From contig QCNX01000008.1 of the NCBI GenBank assembly GCA_003210015.1, forward strand, positions 1 through 34,711: DNA of 34,711 nt. The letters are read 5' to 3'. Both the position numbers and the translations under genes were made by a program. Positions 1 through 8,548 of the stretch are shown here, one piece after another (the stretch's first letter is position 1; each line of letters opens with the position of its first letter). The DNA comes from Pelagibacteraceae bacterium AG-426-P20 (lineage in GTDB: Bacteria > Pseudomonadota > Alphaproteobacteria > Pelagibacterales > Pelagibacteraceae). The notes beneath the pieces are model-generated. The model ran no database searches and had not been told where the DNA came from. It saw nothing but the letters and a program-made list of their open reading frames with translations.

Positions 1-292
1 CTTGCTCATTTTTAAATTTATTGTGATCCGGTGGAGGATCTTTTTTTTCACTTATGTTAGGCCAGATTTCAGAATATTCTTTATTGATTTCTAACCATTT
101 TTCACTGCCAGGTTCTGTATCAGCAGTTATAGCATCAACTGGACACTCAGGCTCGCAAACGCCACAATCTATACACTCATCAGGTTTAATTACAAGCATA
201 TTTTTTCCTTCGTAAAAGCAATCAACTGGACAGACTTCAACACAGTCCATTAATTTACATTTAATACACTTCTCGTTTACAATGTATGTCAT
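1..292 (-). CDS. fdxA: 7Fe/4Fe-4S-type ferredoxin, 3'-truncated by the window edge
   Basis: Reverse-strand translation from ATG at 292: [66 protein letters not shown]...; two Cys-rich cluster motifs typical of FdxA. No stop before the edge. Confidence 0.9.
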   Translation of the reverse strand, partial: MTYIVNEKCIKCKLMDCVEVCPVDCFYEGKNMLVIKPDECIDCGVCEPECPVDAITADTEPGSEKWLEINKEYSEIWPNISEKKDPPPDHNKFKNEQ

Positions 293-708
293 TATAAATT
301 TTCTTTTTTAATTTGTTCTTTGATATTTCCCATAGTTTTACTGTCAACATAAAGCAACCCCGCAAGTCTTCGCATTAAATTTGCCTCATATACATCAGCA
401 TTTTTGTCAGAGTAGATAATTTTCCAAAGAGATTTAATAATTTTAATCTTATCTGTTTCATTAAGATTTTTAATTTCTCTTGTATAATCAAGAATTTGAT
501 TAGCATTTTCTTCATTTTTTTTTGCATTTGCTATTAATGTTTCTAGTTCGTTTTGATTTGATCCAAGATCTAACATAGTTTTTTTTATTATTTCTTCCTC
601 TTCATCAGAGTATTTTTCATCAATTTTTGCTACATGAATAAGTAATGCTGCAATTTTAATGAGATAAGATTTATCTTTTTCTGCGGATTTTTTTTTATCA
701 AAAAACAT
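292..708 (-). CDS. TerB-like (tellurite resistance TerB family) small protein
   Basis: 138 aa; '[24 protein letters not shown]...' and '[22 protein letters not shown]' resemble the TerB/COG4103 helical fold. Stop overlaps the fdxA start by 1 nt. Confidence 0.7.
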   Translation of the reverse strand: MFFDKKKSAEKDKSYLIKIAALLIHVAKIDEKYSDEEEEIIKKTMLDLGSNQNELETLIANAKKNEENANQILDYTREIKNLNETDKIKIIKSLWKIIYSDKNADVYEANLMRRLAGLLYVDSKTMGNIKEQIKKENL

Positions 709-711
709 TAA

Positions 712-3189
712 TTAGCTTAAATTTAAATTTTTTAATACTTCAAACGGATTTTCTTTGTTAACAGTTTTATTAAAAGATTTTTTGTTCTTCTTTTGAGGAG
801 TATATTTAAAAAATGTTTCTTGATCCTTTTCTATAATTTTATAATTCATATTTCGAATAAGTTTTTTAAAATTATCTTTGCTACACCCTAGAAGATTGAG
901 CATTTCAGGAATAAGTTTAATTTCATTTTTTTCATCTGACCCAGAATTTATTATTTGCATAAATAGCCTTTCTAAAATATCAATTCGAACAAAAAAATTG
1001 TTGAATTTTTCAAAACCGCACAGCAACATAAAATTTTTATTGTTATTATTATCTTCAATGAAATTTAAGCCAAAAGTTGGAGGATTTAGTTTAAAATATT
1101 TTTGATGATAATTTTTCCATAACAAAGTTCTTATAGTTACTGGCTCAGGCTTAATTAATTTATGTAAAAAAATATGGTATCTACCAAATTTTACACCCAA
1201 ATCTCTTAAAATTTTTCTTTCATTTTGTCCTAAATTTTTCAAATACTCAGAAACATTTTCTCTTTTAAGCACACCGTTATTCTCATAAAGCTGGTAAGCT
1301 AGAGCTTTGATTGATGAGTGTTTATCCTTAATATTTTTTAAATCAACTAGACTTTGTAAAATAATATCAATTTTATTTTTTAACCATTTTTTAATAAAAG
1401 AATTTAATTTCATTTTTTGATTTTGTTCTAAGCTATCATCAACTATTAATTCAAAATTAGGACTAAGATAATCGTTTCCTGGAATTAGTTTTGCTATTGC
1501 AAAATCATTCCAATAAATCTTAAAATCATTATTGAGTTCGATTAGTCCTGTATCAATTATATTTTGAATTCTTCTTTCTAATTCTGGTCCAATGGTCTGT
1601 CTTGCTGCTTTTTTAAGTGACTTTATATCTGTTTTGAGAGCACCTTTTTTTAGATCTAATTCTAATTTTAAACCTTTAATTTTCCCTATGAACTGATCAT
1701 CAATTTTAACTTCATTGTTTTTAAGTATTTCTGTTTTAAATTCCATGTCCTGTTTTAATCCTCTTGCAAGTATACTGGCTCTTTTGTCAATGAAAGTTTT
1801 TGTAAGCTCTTCATGAAGTCGATCTGAAAGTTTATCTTCTAATAATTTTGTTTTTTCTATCCAATAATCCTGATTTTCAATCCAATTATTTTTATTTGAA
1901 ACATATGACCAAGTTCTCACATTTGCAATTCTATTTGATATAGAATCGACATTTCCTTCTAATTTGTCCAGTTTCATTAGCTGTATTCGCATATATTCGT
2001 TAGTAATTTTACCTTTATCACTACTTAGAAACTTAAATACACTCTCGATTACATTGTAATGATTTCCATAAGTCTTTTTAACAAAATCTGGAATTTGACA
2101 ACATTCCCATAGTAAGTTGAGTGTTTGACTATCAAAATTTACATTTTCAAAATTTTTATCTCTCAGAAAGTATTTCAAAGCTTTTTCATCTTCACATTCA
2201 TGAATTTTTCTTAACCATTCTTTTTGGGGTTTTTCCTCTAAAGATTTTATTAAGGTTAAAGAGTTGTTAAAATTAAGATTAGAATTTCTCCAAAATAAAG
2301 TTCTAATTTCTTCGAATTTATGATTTTCTAGTAAATCAACTTCCTCAGCATTTATTTCTTTACAATCACCAGTTATTCCAAAACTACCGTCATTAAGATA
2401 CCTTCCAGCTCTTCCAGCAATTTGTCCTATCTCTGATAAGTTAAGTTTCCTAAGTTTTTTTCCATCAAATTTTCTTAAATTTGAAAAATAAACATTTTCT
2501 AAATCCATGTTAATACCCATTCCAATTGCATCAGTTGCAACCAAAAAATCTACATCTCCAGATTGATATAATTCAACTTGCGCATTTCTAGTTTTAGGAC
2601 TTAATGATCCCATCACAATTGCAGCCCCACCCTTTTGTCTTCTTATTAGCTCTGCAATCGCATAAACCTCTTCAGTAGAGAAAGCGATAATTGCAGTTTT
2701 CCTATTAATTCTTGATATTTTTTTATGACCTGCATATGTAAGCTTAGATAATCTGTTCCTATTTATAAACTCTGTATCATCATCTAAATTTGAAATAATT
2801 TTTTTAATAGAGCTTGATCCCATAAGCATTGTAAGTTTACTACCTCTCATATTTAATAATCTATCAGTGAAAATGTGTCCTCTCTCATGGTCTGCACACA
2901 TTTGAATTTCATCTACCCCTACAAATTCCAAAGATTTATCAATTGGCATTGACTCAACAGTACATAAAAAATATTTTGCATTTATTGGGATAATTTTTTC
3001 TTCACCAGTAATTAAAGCAACCTTATCTGTTCCAACTTTGTTAATTACCTTATCGTAAACTTCTCTTGCTAATAATCTTAAAGGGAATCCAATCATGCCA
3101 CTTTCAAAAGACAACATAGTTTCGATTGCTAAATGGGTCTTTCCAGTATTTGTTGGACCGAGAACAGCAGTAATTTTATTATTTGTCAT
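712..3189 (-). CDS. SUV3-like superfamily II ATP-dependent RNA helicase
   Basis: 825 aa; Walker A 'GPTNTGKTHLA', 'VDEIQMCADHERGHIFTDRLL', 'QIAGRAGRY' motifs. Confidence 0.88.
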   Translation of the reverse strand: MTNNKITAVLGPTNTGKTHLAIETMLSFESGMIGFPLRLLAREVYDKVINKVGTDKVALITGEEKIIPINAKYFLCTVESMPIDKSLEFVGVDEIQMCADHERGHIFTDRLLNMRGSKLTMLMGSSSIKKIISNLDDDTEFINRNRLSKLTYAGHKKISRINRKTAIIAFSTEEVYAIAELIRRQKGGAAIVMGSLSPKTRNAQVELYQSGDVDFLVATDAIGMGINMDLENVYFSNLRKFDGKKLRKLNLSEIGQIAGRAGRYLNDGSFGITGDCKEINAEEVDLLENHKFEEIRTLFWRNSNLNFNNSLTLIKSLEEKPQKEWLRKIHECEDEKALKYFLRDKNFENVNFDSQTLNLLWECCQIPDFVKKTYGNHYNVIESVFKFLSSDKGKITNEYMRIQLMKLDKLEGNVDSISNRIANVRTWSYVSNKNNWIENQDYWIEKTKLLEDKLSDRLHEELTKTFIDKRASILARGLKQDMEFKTEILKNNEVKIDDQFIGKIKGLKLELDLKKGALKTDIKSLKKAARQTIGPELERRIQNIIDTGLIELNNDFKIYWNDFAIAKLIPGNDYLSPNFELIVDDSLEQNQKMKLNSFIKKWLKNKIDIILQSLVDLKNIKDKHSSIKALAYQLYENNGVLKRENVSEYLKNLGQNERKILRDLGVKFGRYHIFLHKLIKPEPVTIRTLLWKNYHQKYFKLNPPTFGLNFIEDNNNNKNFMLLCGFEKFNNFFVRIDILERLFMQIINSGSDEKNEIKLIPEMLNLLGCSKDNFKKLIRNMNYKIIEKDQETFFKYTPQKKNKKSFNKTVNKENPFEVLKNLNLS

Positions 3190-3319
3190 TTCTATCTTTG
3201 GTATACTTTTATTTTTACCTACCAGATATAGTTAGTGTAGAAGAACAAAAATAGACTAAAACATGACCGAATCGGAAGATAAAAAGTTCTCATTTTATTT
3301 ATTACAATTATTTTAGCAT

Positions 3320-3342
3320 AAGTTTCAAAACTCATGAAACTT
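3320..3342. promoter_or_regulatory. inverted repeat AAGTTTC-N9-GAAACTT upstream of the TRAP operon
   Basis: Perfect 7-bp arms in the divergent intergenic region (3190-3408). Confidence 0.35.
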
Positions 3343-3408
3343 TATTTGAATTATTTATGATTATGATGGTACCCTGAACTTTGATTAAATTAAACAAGAG
3401 GAGAAAAA

Positions 3409-4416
3409 ATGTTTAGAAAATTATTTAAAACTTTCGCAATTGTTTTATTTTTGGCGGGCAGTTTTACAAGTAAAGTTATTTCGTCAGAACTAACTTTTTT
3501 TACTATAGGTACAGGCGGTACAGCCTATACTTACTATCCAGTTGGTGGAATGATTGCAAATGCAATCTCAAAACCTCCTGGTTCAAGAGAATGTGGAAAA
3601 GGTGGAAGCTGTGGAGTAGACGGTTTAATAGCATCTGCTGTATCTTCAAGAGGATCGGTTGATAATGTAAATGCTATTCTATCTGGATTGAGAAATTCTG
3701 GATTTGCACAATCAGATGTGGCTTATTGGGCTTACACTGGAACAGGAACAATGGAAGGTAAAGAGCCTGCTAAAGATCTTAGAACTATAGCAGCACTTTT
3801 TGAAGAACATATTCATTTAGTTACTCTCAAAAATAGCAAGATAAAATCTGTAAAAGATCTTAAAGGCAAAAGAGTCTCGCTAGATGAACCTGGTTCAGGA
3901 ACTTATGTTGATGCATTGTTAATCTTAGAAGCAAATGGTCTTAGTGAAAAAGATGTTAAAGCTGAAGCACTAAAAGGTAATGCGGCAACTGATGCACTTA
4001 GAAATAAAAAAGTTGATGCAATTTTTGTTGTTGCAGGTTTTCCAACAGGTGCAATTGTTGAACTAGCATCTTCAGTTCCAATTAAACTTGTTCCAATTGA
4101 TGGTGCTGGAGCAAAAAAATTAACAGATAAATATGGTTTTTTCTCTCAAAGTGATATTCCATCAGGAACTTATGAGAATGTAAAAACAACTAGCACGGTT
4201 GCAGTTGGTGCTCAATGGTTTACTTCAGCAAAAGAAGATGATCAGTTAATCTATAATATTACTAAAGCTCTTTGGAATAAAGAGTCTAGAAAATTAATGG
4301 ATGTTGGTCATGCGAAGGGAAAAACTATAACACCAGAAACTGCGCTATCTGGAGTTGGTGTACCTTTACATCCAGGGGCAGAACGTTTCTATAAAGAAGC
4401 AGGCTTACTTAAGTAA
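3409..4416 (+). CDS. TAXI-family TRAP transporter solute-binding protein
   Basis: 335 aa with signal peptide; 'FFTIGTGGTAYTYYPVGGMIANAIS' and 'DEPGSGTYVDA' TAXI motifs; strong SD (aagaggag) upstream of ATG. Confidence 0.92.
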   Translation: MFRKLFKTFAIVLFLAGSFTSKVISSELTFFTIGTGGTAYTYYPVGGMIANAISKPPGSRECGKGGSCGVDGLIASAVSSRGSVDNVNAILSGLRNSGFAQSDVAYWAYTGTGTMEGKEPAKDLRTIAALFEEHIHLVTLKNSKIKSVKDLKGKRVSLDEPGSGTYVDALLILEANGLSEKDVKAEALKGNAATDALRNKKVDAIFVVAGFPTGAIVELASSVPIKLVPIDGAGAKKLTDKYGFFSQSDIPSGTYENVKTTSTVAVGAQWFTSAKEDDQLIYNITKALWNKESRKLMDVGHAKGKTITPETALSGVGVPLHPGAERFYKEAGLLK

Positions 4417-4430
4417 AAATATATAATTAA

Positions 4431-4460
4431 AACCCTGGATAAATTATCCAGGGTTTTTTT
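4431..4460 (+). terminator. intrinsic-terminator-like hairpin between TRAP binding protein and permease
   Basis: AACCCTGGATAA-a-TTATCCAGGGTT (12-nt perfect arms) with a T7 run directly before ATG at 4461. Confidence 0.85.
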
Positions 4461-6485
4461 ATGGAAAATTCAAAAGAAAATATTAATTTCGAGGACATAG
4501 AAAAGAAATATGATCCTCAATTGTCATTTAGAAAATTAGGCCCACAGCTTGAAATTTCCATAGCTGCAATCTTAGTTTCGATGTCAGTTTACCATTTCTG
4601 GGCATCTGGATTTGGTTTAGTAAGAGAAGTTTTACATAGAGGAATTCATATTTCTTATGTGGTTGGTCTAGTTTTTATTCTTTTTAGATGGAAAAGGGGA
4701 AATAATAATTTTGAAAAAGGTACATTCAACTTTTTAAATTTTCAGAATATCAATTTGTTAGATTATATCTTTGCTTTTTTGGCTGTGTCTACAGCTTTAT
4801 ATTTACCGCTATTACCTCCTGAAATCTTGGCTCAAAGAGTTGGTAATCCAGACACAATAGACGTATTTATGGGCTCAATATTAATAATTTTGACTCTTGA
4901 GGCAGCAAGAAGATCTGTTGGTCCTACACTTCCTCTTATAAGTATAATTTTTATTTTATTTGCAATATTTGGACCTCTTGCTCCAGGAGCTTTAAAACAT
5001 GGGGGAACTTCTTGGTTAGGTTTTGTAAATCATATCTATATAACTAATCAGGGTGTTTATGGAATAGCAGTTGGTGTAATGGCACAATACGTTTTTTTAT
5101 TTATACTTTTTGGAGTTTTAGCAACACGAGTAGGCTTAGGAAAATTATTTATTGATTTATCAATGTTAATTGCTGGAAAATTTTCTGGAGGTCCAGCTAA
5201 AGTTGCAATTTTTTCTTCAGCGTTTATGGGAACAATTTCTGGGTCATCTATTGCTAATACTGTTACAACTGGATCTTTAACAATACCAGCAATGAAAAAA
5301 GTAGGTTACCCATCACATTTTGCTGGAGCTGTTGAGGCCGCATCTTCTACAGGTGGACAGATTACTCCTCCAATTTTAGGCGCTGCAGCTTTTATTATGG
5401 TAGAGTATCTTGAAATTCCTTTAAGAGATATTTTAGCTGCCGCACTTATTCCAGCTTTATTACATTATTTTGGCATTTTTATTATGGTGCATCTTGAAGC
5501 AAAAAAACTTGGTTTAAGAGGTTTAAGACAAGATGAGATGCCTAATTTATTGACAGTGATGAAAGATAATTGGTTATCACTTTTGCCTTTAATAATTCTT
5601 GTATATTTTATTTTAAGCGGACGAACTCCAGACTTTGCGGCAATTTATGGTATCATTTCATGTATCACTATCGGTTTTATAAAACCAACTAACAGACTTA
5701 ATGTAAAAGATCTTTGGAATTGTTTAGCATCAGGAGCAAAGAACACTTTAGCAGTTGGTGCTGCAGCAATTTGTGTTGGAATAATTGTAGGTGTTGTTAC
5801 ATTAACTGGGGTTGGTTTCAGATTAGGATTTGTGGTTATTCAGACAGCTGGAGATATAAGTAATTTTTTTTCAAATATTTGGCCAATATCTTTTTTTTCA
5901 TTTGAGGATTTAAGATTATTTTTCTCATTAGTTTTAATAGCAATTTCTTGTATTATAATGGGTGCAGGAATTCCTACAACTGCCACTTATATTATTCTTG
6001 TTGCTGTTGCGGCTCCAGCACTTGCACAACTCGGTATCGAACCTCTTGTTGCACATTTTTTCGTTTTTTATTATGGAGTTTTAGCTGATATAACTCCTCC
6101 AGTTGCATTAGCCGCATACGCAGCTTCTGGAATCGCAAAATCAAATCCTTTTAAAACTGGAAACACTGCATTTAGGTTAGGTATTGCAAAAGCTTTAGTT
6201 CCGTTTGTATTTGTTTATTCACCCTCTATATTATTGATAACGGGTGAATTTCAAACAAACGAATTAATCCTTACTTTGACAGGAACTTTGATAGGTATTG
6301 CATTGATCGGAATTGCATTTTCTGGCTACTGGTTCCGACCACTTAAAAAATATGAGCAATTTGTAATTGGCAGTGGTTCTTTATTTTTTGTAGCACCAGG
6401 AACAGGCTCAATGATCATTGGATTACTGATAATTGTACCTATGTTTTTTTTACAATTTTCTAAAAGACTAACCCCCAGGCCCTAA
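4461..6485 (+). CDS. TRAP transporter fused 4TM/12TM permease
   Basis: 674 aa, highly hydrophobic; 'FMGTISGSSIANTVTTGSLTIPAMKKVGYPSHFAGAVEAASSTGGQITPPILGAAAFIM' is typical of the TRAP large permease (DctM-like). Confidence 0.92.
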   Translation: MENSKENINFEDIEKKYDPQLSFRKLGPQLEISIAAILVSMSVYHFWASGFGLVREVLHRGIHISYVVGLVFILFRWKRGNNNFEKGTFNFLNFQNINLLDYIFAFLAVSTALYLPLLPPEILAQRVGNPDTIDVFMGSILIILTLEAARRSVGPTLPLISIIFILFAIFGPLAPGALKHGGTSWLGFVNHIYITNQGVYGIAVGVMAQYVFLFILFGVLATRVGLGKLFIDLSMLIAGKFSGGPAKVAIFSSAFMGTISGSSIANTVTTGSLTIPAMKKVGYPSHFAGAVEAASSTGGQITPPILGAAAFIMVEYLEIPLRDILAAALIPALLHYFGIFIMVHLEAKKLGLRGLRQDEMPNLLTVMKDNWLSLLPLIILVYFILSGRTPDFAAIYGIISCITIGFIKPTNRLNVKDLWNCLASGAKNTLAVGAAAICVGIIVGVVTLTGVGFRLGFVVIQTAGDISNFFSNIWPISFFSFEDLRLFFSLVLIAISCIIMGAGIPTTATYIILVAVAAPALAQLGIEPLVAHFFVFYYGVLADITPPVALAAYAASGIAKSNPFKTGNTAFRLGIAKALVPFVFVYSPSILLITGEFQTNELILTLTGTLIGIALIGIAFSGYWFRPLKKYEQFVIGSGSLFFVAPGTGSMIIGLLIIVPMFFLQFSKRLTPRP

Positions 6486-6893
6486 ACTTGAAGGCTTAAC
6501 TTTTAAAATTTTCCAAACCCCAGAGGCAGATGTTATAATTTTTTCATGACATTTTAATTCACAAAATAAAAAAATAAGGGTTTTAGTTTTTTTTAAAATT
6601 CTTACGTTTCCAATTATTTCATCACCTACTTTTGAAGCTCCAATAAATTTTAGGTCTAATGAAATAGTTACACAAGGTGCATTATCAGCTGATCTATGAG
6701 CTGCTGTTCCTGCCCCAGCGTCTACTAAAGCTGATAAATATCCACCATGAGTAATACCAGCAGCATTTAAATGATTTTCATTAATAGTTGATTTAAATTC
6801 GTATTCTGTATTAGAAATATTTCTGAATAAAACTCCTCCATTATGTTTCATAAAACCTGGCTTTAAACTAATTTGTTCAAATTTTTTAGACAT
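6468..6893 (-). CDS. PaaI-like hotdog-fold thioesterase
   Basis: 141 aa; 'AAGITHGGYLSALVDAGAGTAA' and 'TISLDLKFIGASKVGDEIIG' motifs. Overlaps the 3' end of the permease. Confidence 0.85.
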   Translation of the reverse strand: MSKKFEQISLKPGFMKHNGGVLFRNISNTEYEFKSTINENHLNAAGITHGGYLSALVDAGAGTAAHRSADNAPCVTISLDLKFIGASKVGDEIIGNVRILKKTKTLIFLFCELKCHEKIITSASGVWKILKVKPSSLGPGG

Positions 6894-6899
6894 AATTTT

Positions 6900-6998
6900 T
6901 TATAGTACAAAAGTTAAGATTAATAAAATTATAAAAATTATTATAAAAAAATATATTACAGACATCTGAAGAGAAGCTTTAATTAACCAATCGAACAT
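6900..6998 (-). CDS. putative 32-aa membrane microprotein (not in ORF track)
   Basis: Reverse-strand ATG at 6998: MFDWLIKASLQMSVIYFFIIIFIILLILTFVL*; SD-like AAAGGAAA upstream; a single hydrophobic helix. Confidence 0.5.
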   Translation of the reverse strand: MFDWLIKASLQMSVIYFFIIIFIILLILTFVL

Positions 6999-7013
6999 AA
7001 TATTTCCTTTTAT

Positions 7014-7090
7014 TGGTGCGCCTGCTAGGAGTCGAACCCAGAACCTCCTGGTCCGTAGCCAAGCGCTCTATCCAGTTGAGCTACAGGCGC
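7014..7090 (-). tRNA. tRNA-Arg (anticodon ACG), CCA encoded
   Basis: Reverse strand GCGCCTGTAGCTCAACTGGATAGAGCGCTTGGCTACGGACCAGG...GGTTCGACTCCTAGCAGGCGCACCA; cloverleaf complete, loop CTACGGA. Confidence 0.95.
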
Positions 7091-7162
7091 ATTTTTAATT
7101 TTATTTAATTATTGTTTATTAATTTTTAGTGTATTTTAATCATAAGACAAATTTAAAATATT

Positions 7163-8338
7163 ATGAGCAATAAATCAAAGGAAGTAGTTATTGTTAACGC
7201 AATCCGAACTCCTATAGGCACTTATAAAGGCTCATTAAAAAATATAAAATCTCATGCTCTTGGATCAATTGTCATAAAGGAAGTTTTATCTAGATCTAAA
7301 TTTGATACAGATGAAATTGATGAAGTTATTATGGGACAGGTATTAACTACTGGCGCTGGTCAAAACCCTGCAAGGCAAGCTGCTATAAACGCTGGTATAC
7401 CGATTTCAAAACCTGCACACATAATTAATCAAGTGTGTGGGTCTGGGCTAAGAGCAGTGATATCAGGCTATCAATCGATAAAATTAGGTGAGGCAAAAAA
7501 TATAATTTCTGGAGGTCAGGAAAACATGTCTATAGCTCCACATTCAATTTTTTATCGAGATAAAAAAAAAATTTCAGAAGATAAATTATTAGATACGATG
7601 ATTAATGATGGACTAATAGATGCTTTTAATAATTATCATATGGGCGTAACAGCAGAAAATGTTGCAAAAAAATTTCACATATCGAGGCAAGATCAAGATG
7701 AATTCGCACTTAATTCTCAAAAAAAAACAGAGGCAGCTACTAGTAAAAATAAATTTGATGATGAATTAGTAAAAATTAATCAAGATGGAAATATTTTAGA
7801 AAAAGATGAACATCCAAGAACAGGTTTAGAATTAGCTGATTTAAAAAAATTAAAAACAGTTTTTAAAGAAAATGGAACAGTTACTCCAGGAAATTCCTCA
7901 GGAATAAATGATGGAGCTGCAGCTTTGTTATTAACAACTTTAGAGGAGGCTGAAAAAAAATCTATTAAACCATTAGCAAAAATAGTCTCTTGGGCTTCAG
8001 TTGGAATAGATCCTGCTTTGATGGGATTGGGACCTATAGAAGCTGTGCGTGAATCAATTAAGAAGGCTAAATGGAATATAGATGAAATTGATTTATTCGA
8101 AATTAATGAAGCTTTTGCAGCTCAAAGTATTGTGGTAATTCGTGAACTTGGTATTGATAAAAATAAAGTAAACGTCAATGGCGGAGCCATTGCTCTTGGC
8201 CATCCCATTGGGGCTTCTGGTGCTAGAATACTAGTTACTTTGATTCATGAAATGAAAAGACAAAATAAAGATAAAGGCTGCGCAACACTTTGTATTGGTG
8301 GTGGCATGGGTATAGCCTTATGTGTAGAGAGAGTTTAG
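7163..8338 (+). CDS. acetyl-CoA C-acetyltransferase (thiolase)
   Basis: 391 aa; '[11 protein letters not shown]' active-site Cys, 'NEAFAAQ', '[24 protein letters not shown]', 'CIGGGMG'. Confidence 0.95.
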   Translation: MSNKSKEVVIVNAIRTPIGTYKGSLKNIKSHALGSIVIKEVLSRSKFDTDEIDEVIMGQVLTTGAGQNPARQAAINAGIPISKPAHIINQVCGSGLRAVISGYQSIKLGEAKNIISGGQENMSIAPHSIFYRDKKKISEDKLLDTMINDGLIDAFNNYHMGVTAENVAKKFHISRQDQDEFALNSQKKTEAATSKNKFDDELVKINQDGNILEKDEHPRTGLELADLKKLKTVFKENGTVTPGNSSGINDGAAALLLTTLEEAEKKSIKPLAKIVSWASVGIDPALMGLGPIEAVRESIKKAKWNIDEIDLFEINEAFAAQSIVVIRELGIDKNKVNVNGGAIALGHPIGASGARILVTLIHEMKRQNKDKGCATLCIGGGMGIALCVERV

Positions 8339-8451
8339 GAATTAATTTTTCCGTATTTCTCTTCTAGTAAAATTTTTTGAATCCAAGTTTTAGCATCTAT
8401 ATATGTGCTAACCTTTGGTTGAATTAGTGCATTTAATAACTTTTTAATCAT
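8335..8451 (-). CDS. putative 38-aa small protein (not in ORF track)
   Basis: Reverse-strand ATG at 8451: [38 protein letters not shown]; fills the gap between thiolase and aceE; stop overlaps the thiolase stop tail to tail. Confidence 0.4.
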   Translation of the reverse strand: MIKKLLNALIQPKVSTYIDAKTWIQKILLEEKYGKINS

Positions 8452-8474
8452 TTTTGAAGCATGTACTTAAAGAG

Positions 8475-8491
8475 TGTCTAAAAATTGGACA
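8475..8491. promoter_or_regulatory. near-palindromic candidate operator upstream of aceE
   Basis: TGTCTAA-AAA-TTGGACA: 6 of 7 symmetric pairs match; located 58 nt before the aceE ATG. Confidence 0.35.
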
Positions 8492-8548
8492 GAATGTGTT
8501 AGAATTTGTAATTAAGTAAAATTTAATAGTGTATAAGACTTAAAAATA

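Noticed and set aside
878-1105. 75-aa plus-strand ORF inside the helicase gene
   Set aside because: Antisense to a well-supported coding region; low-complexity residues and no recognisable motif.
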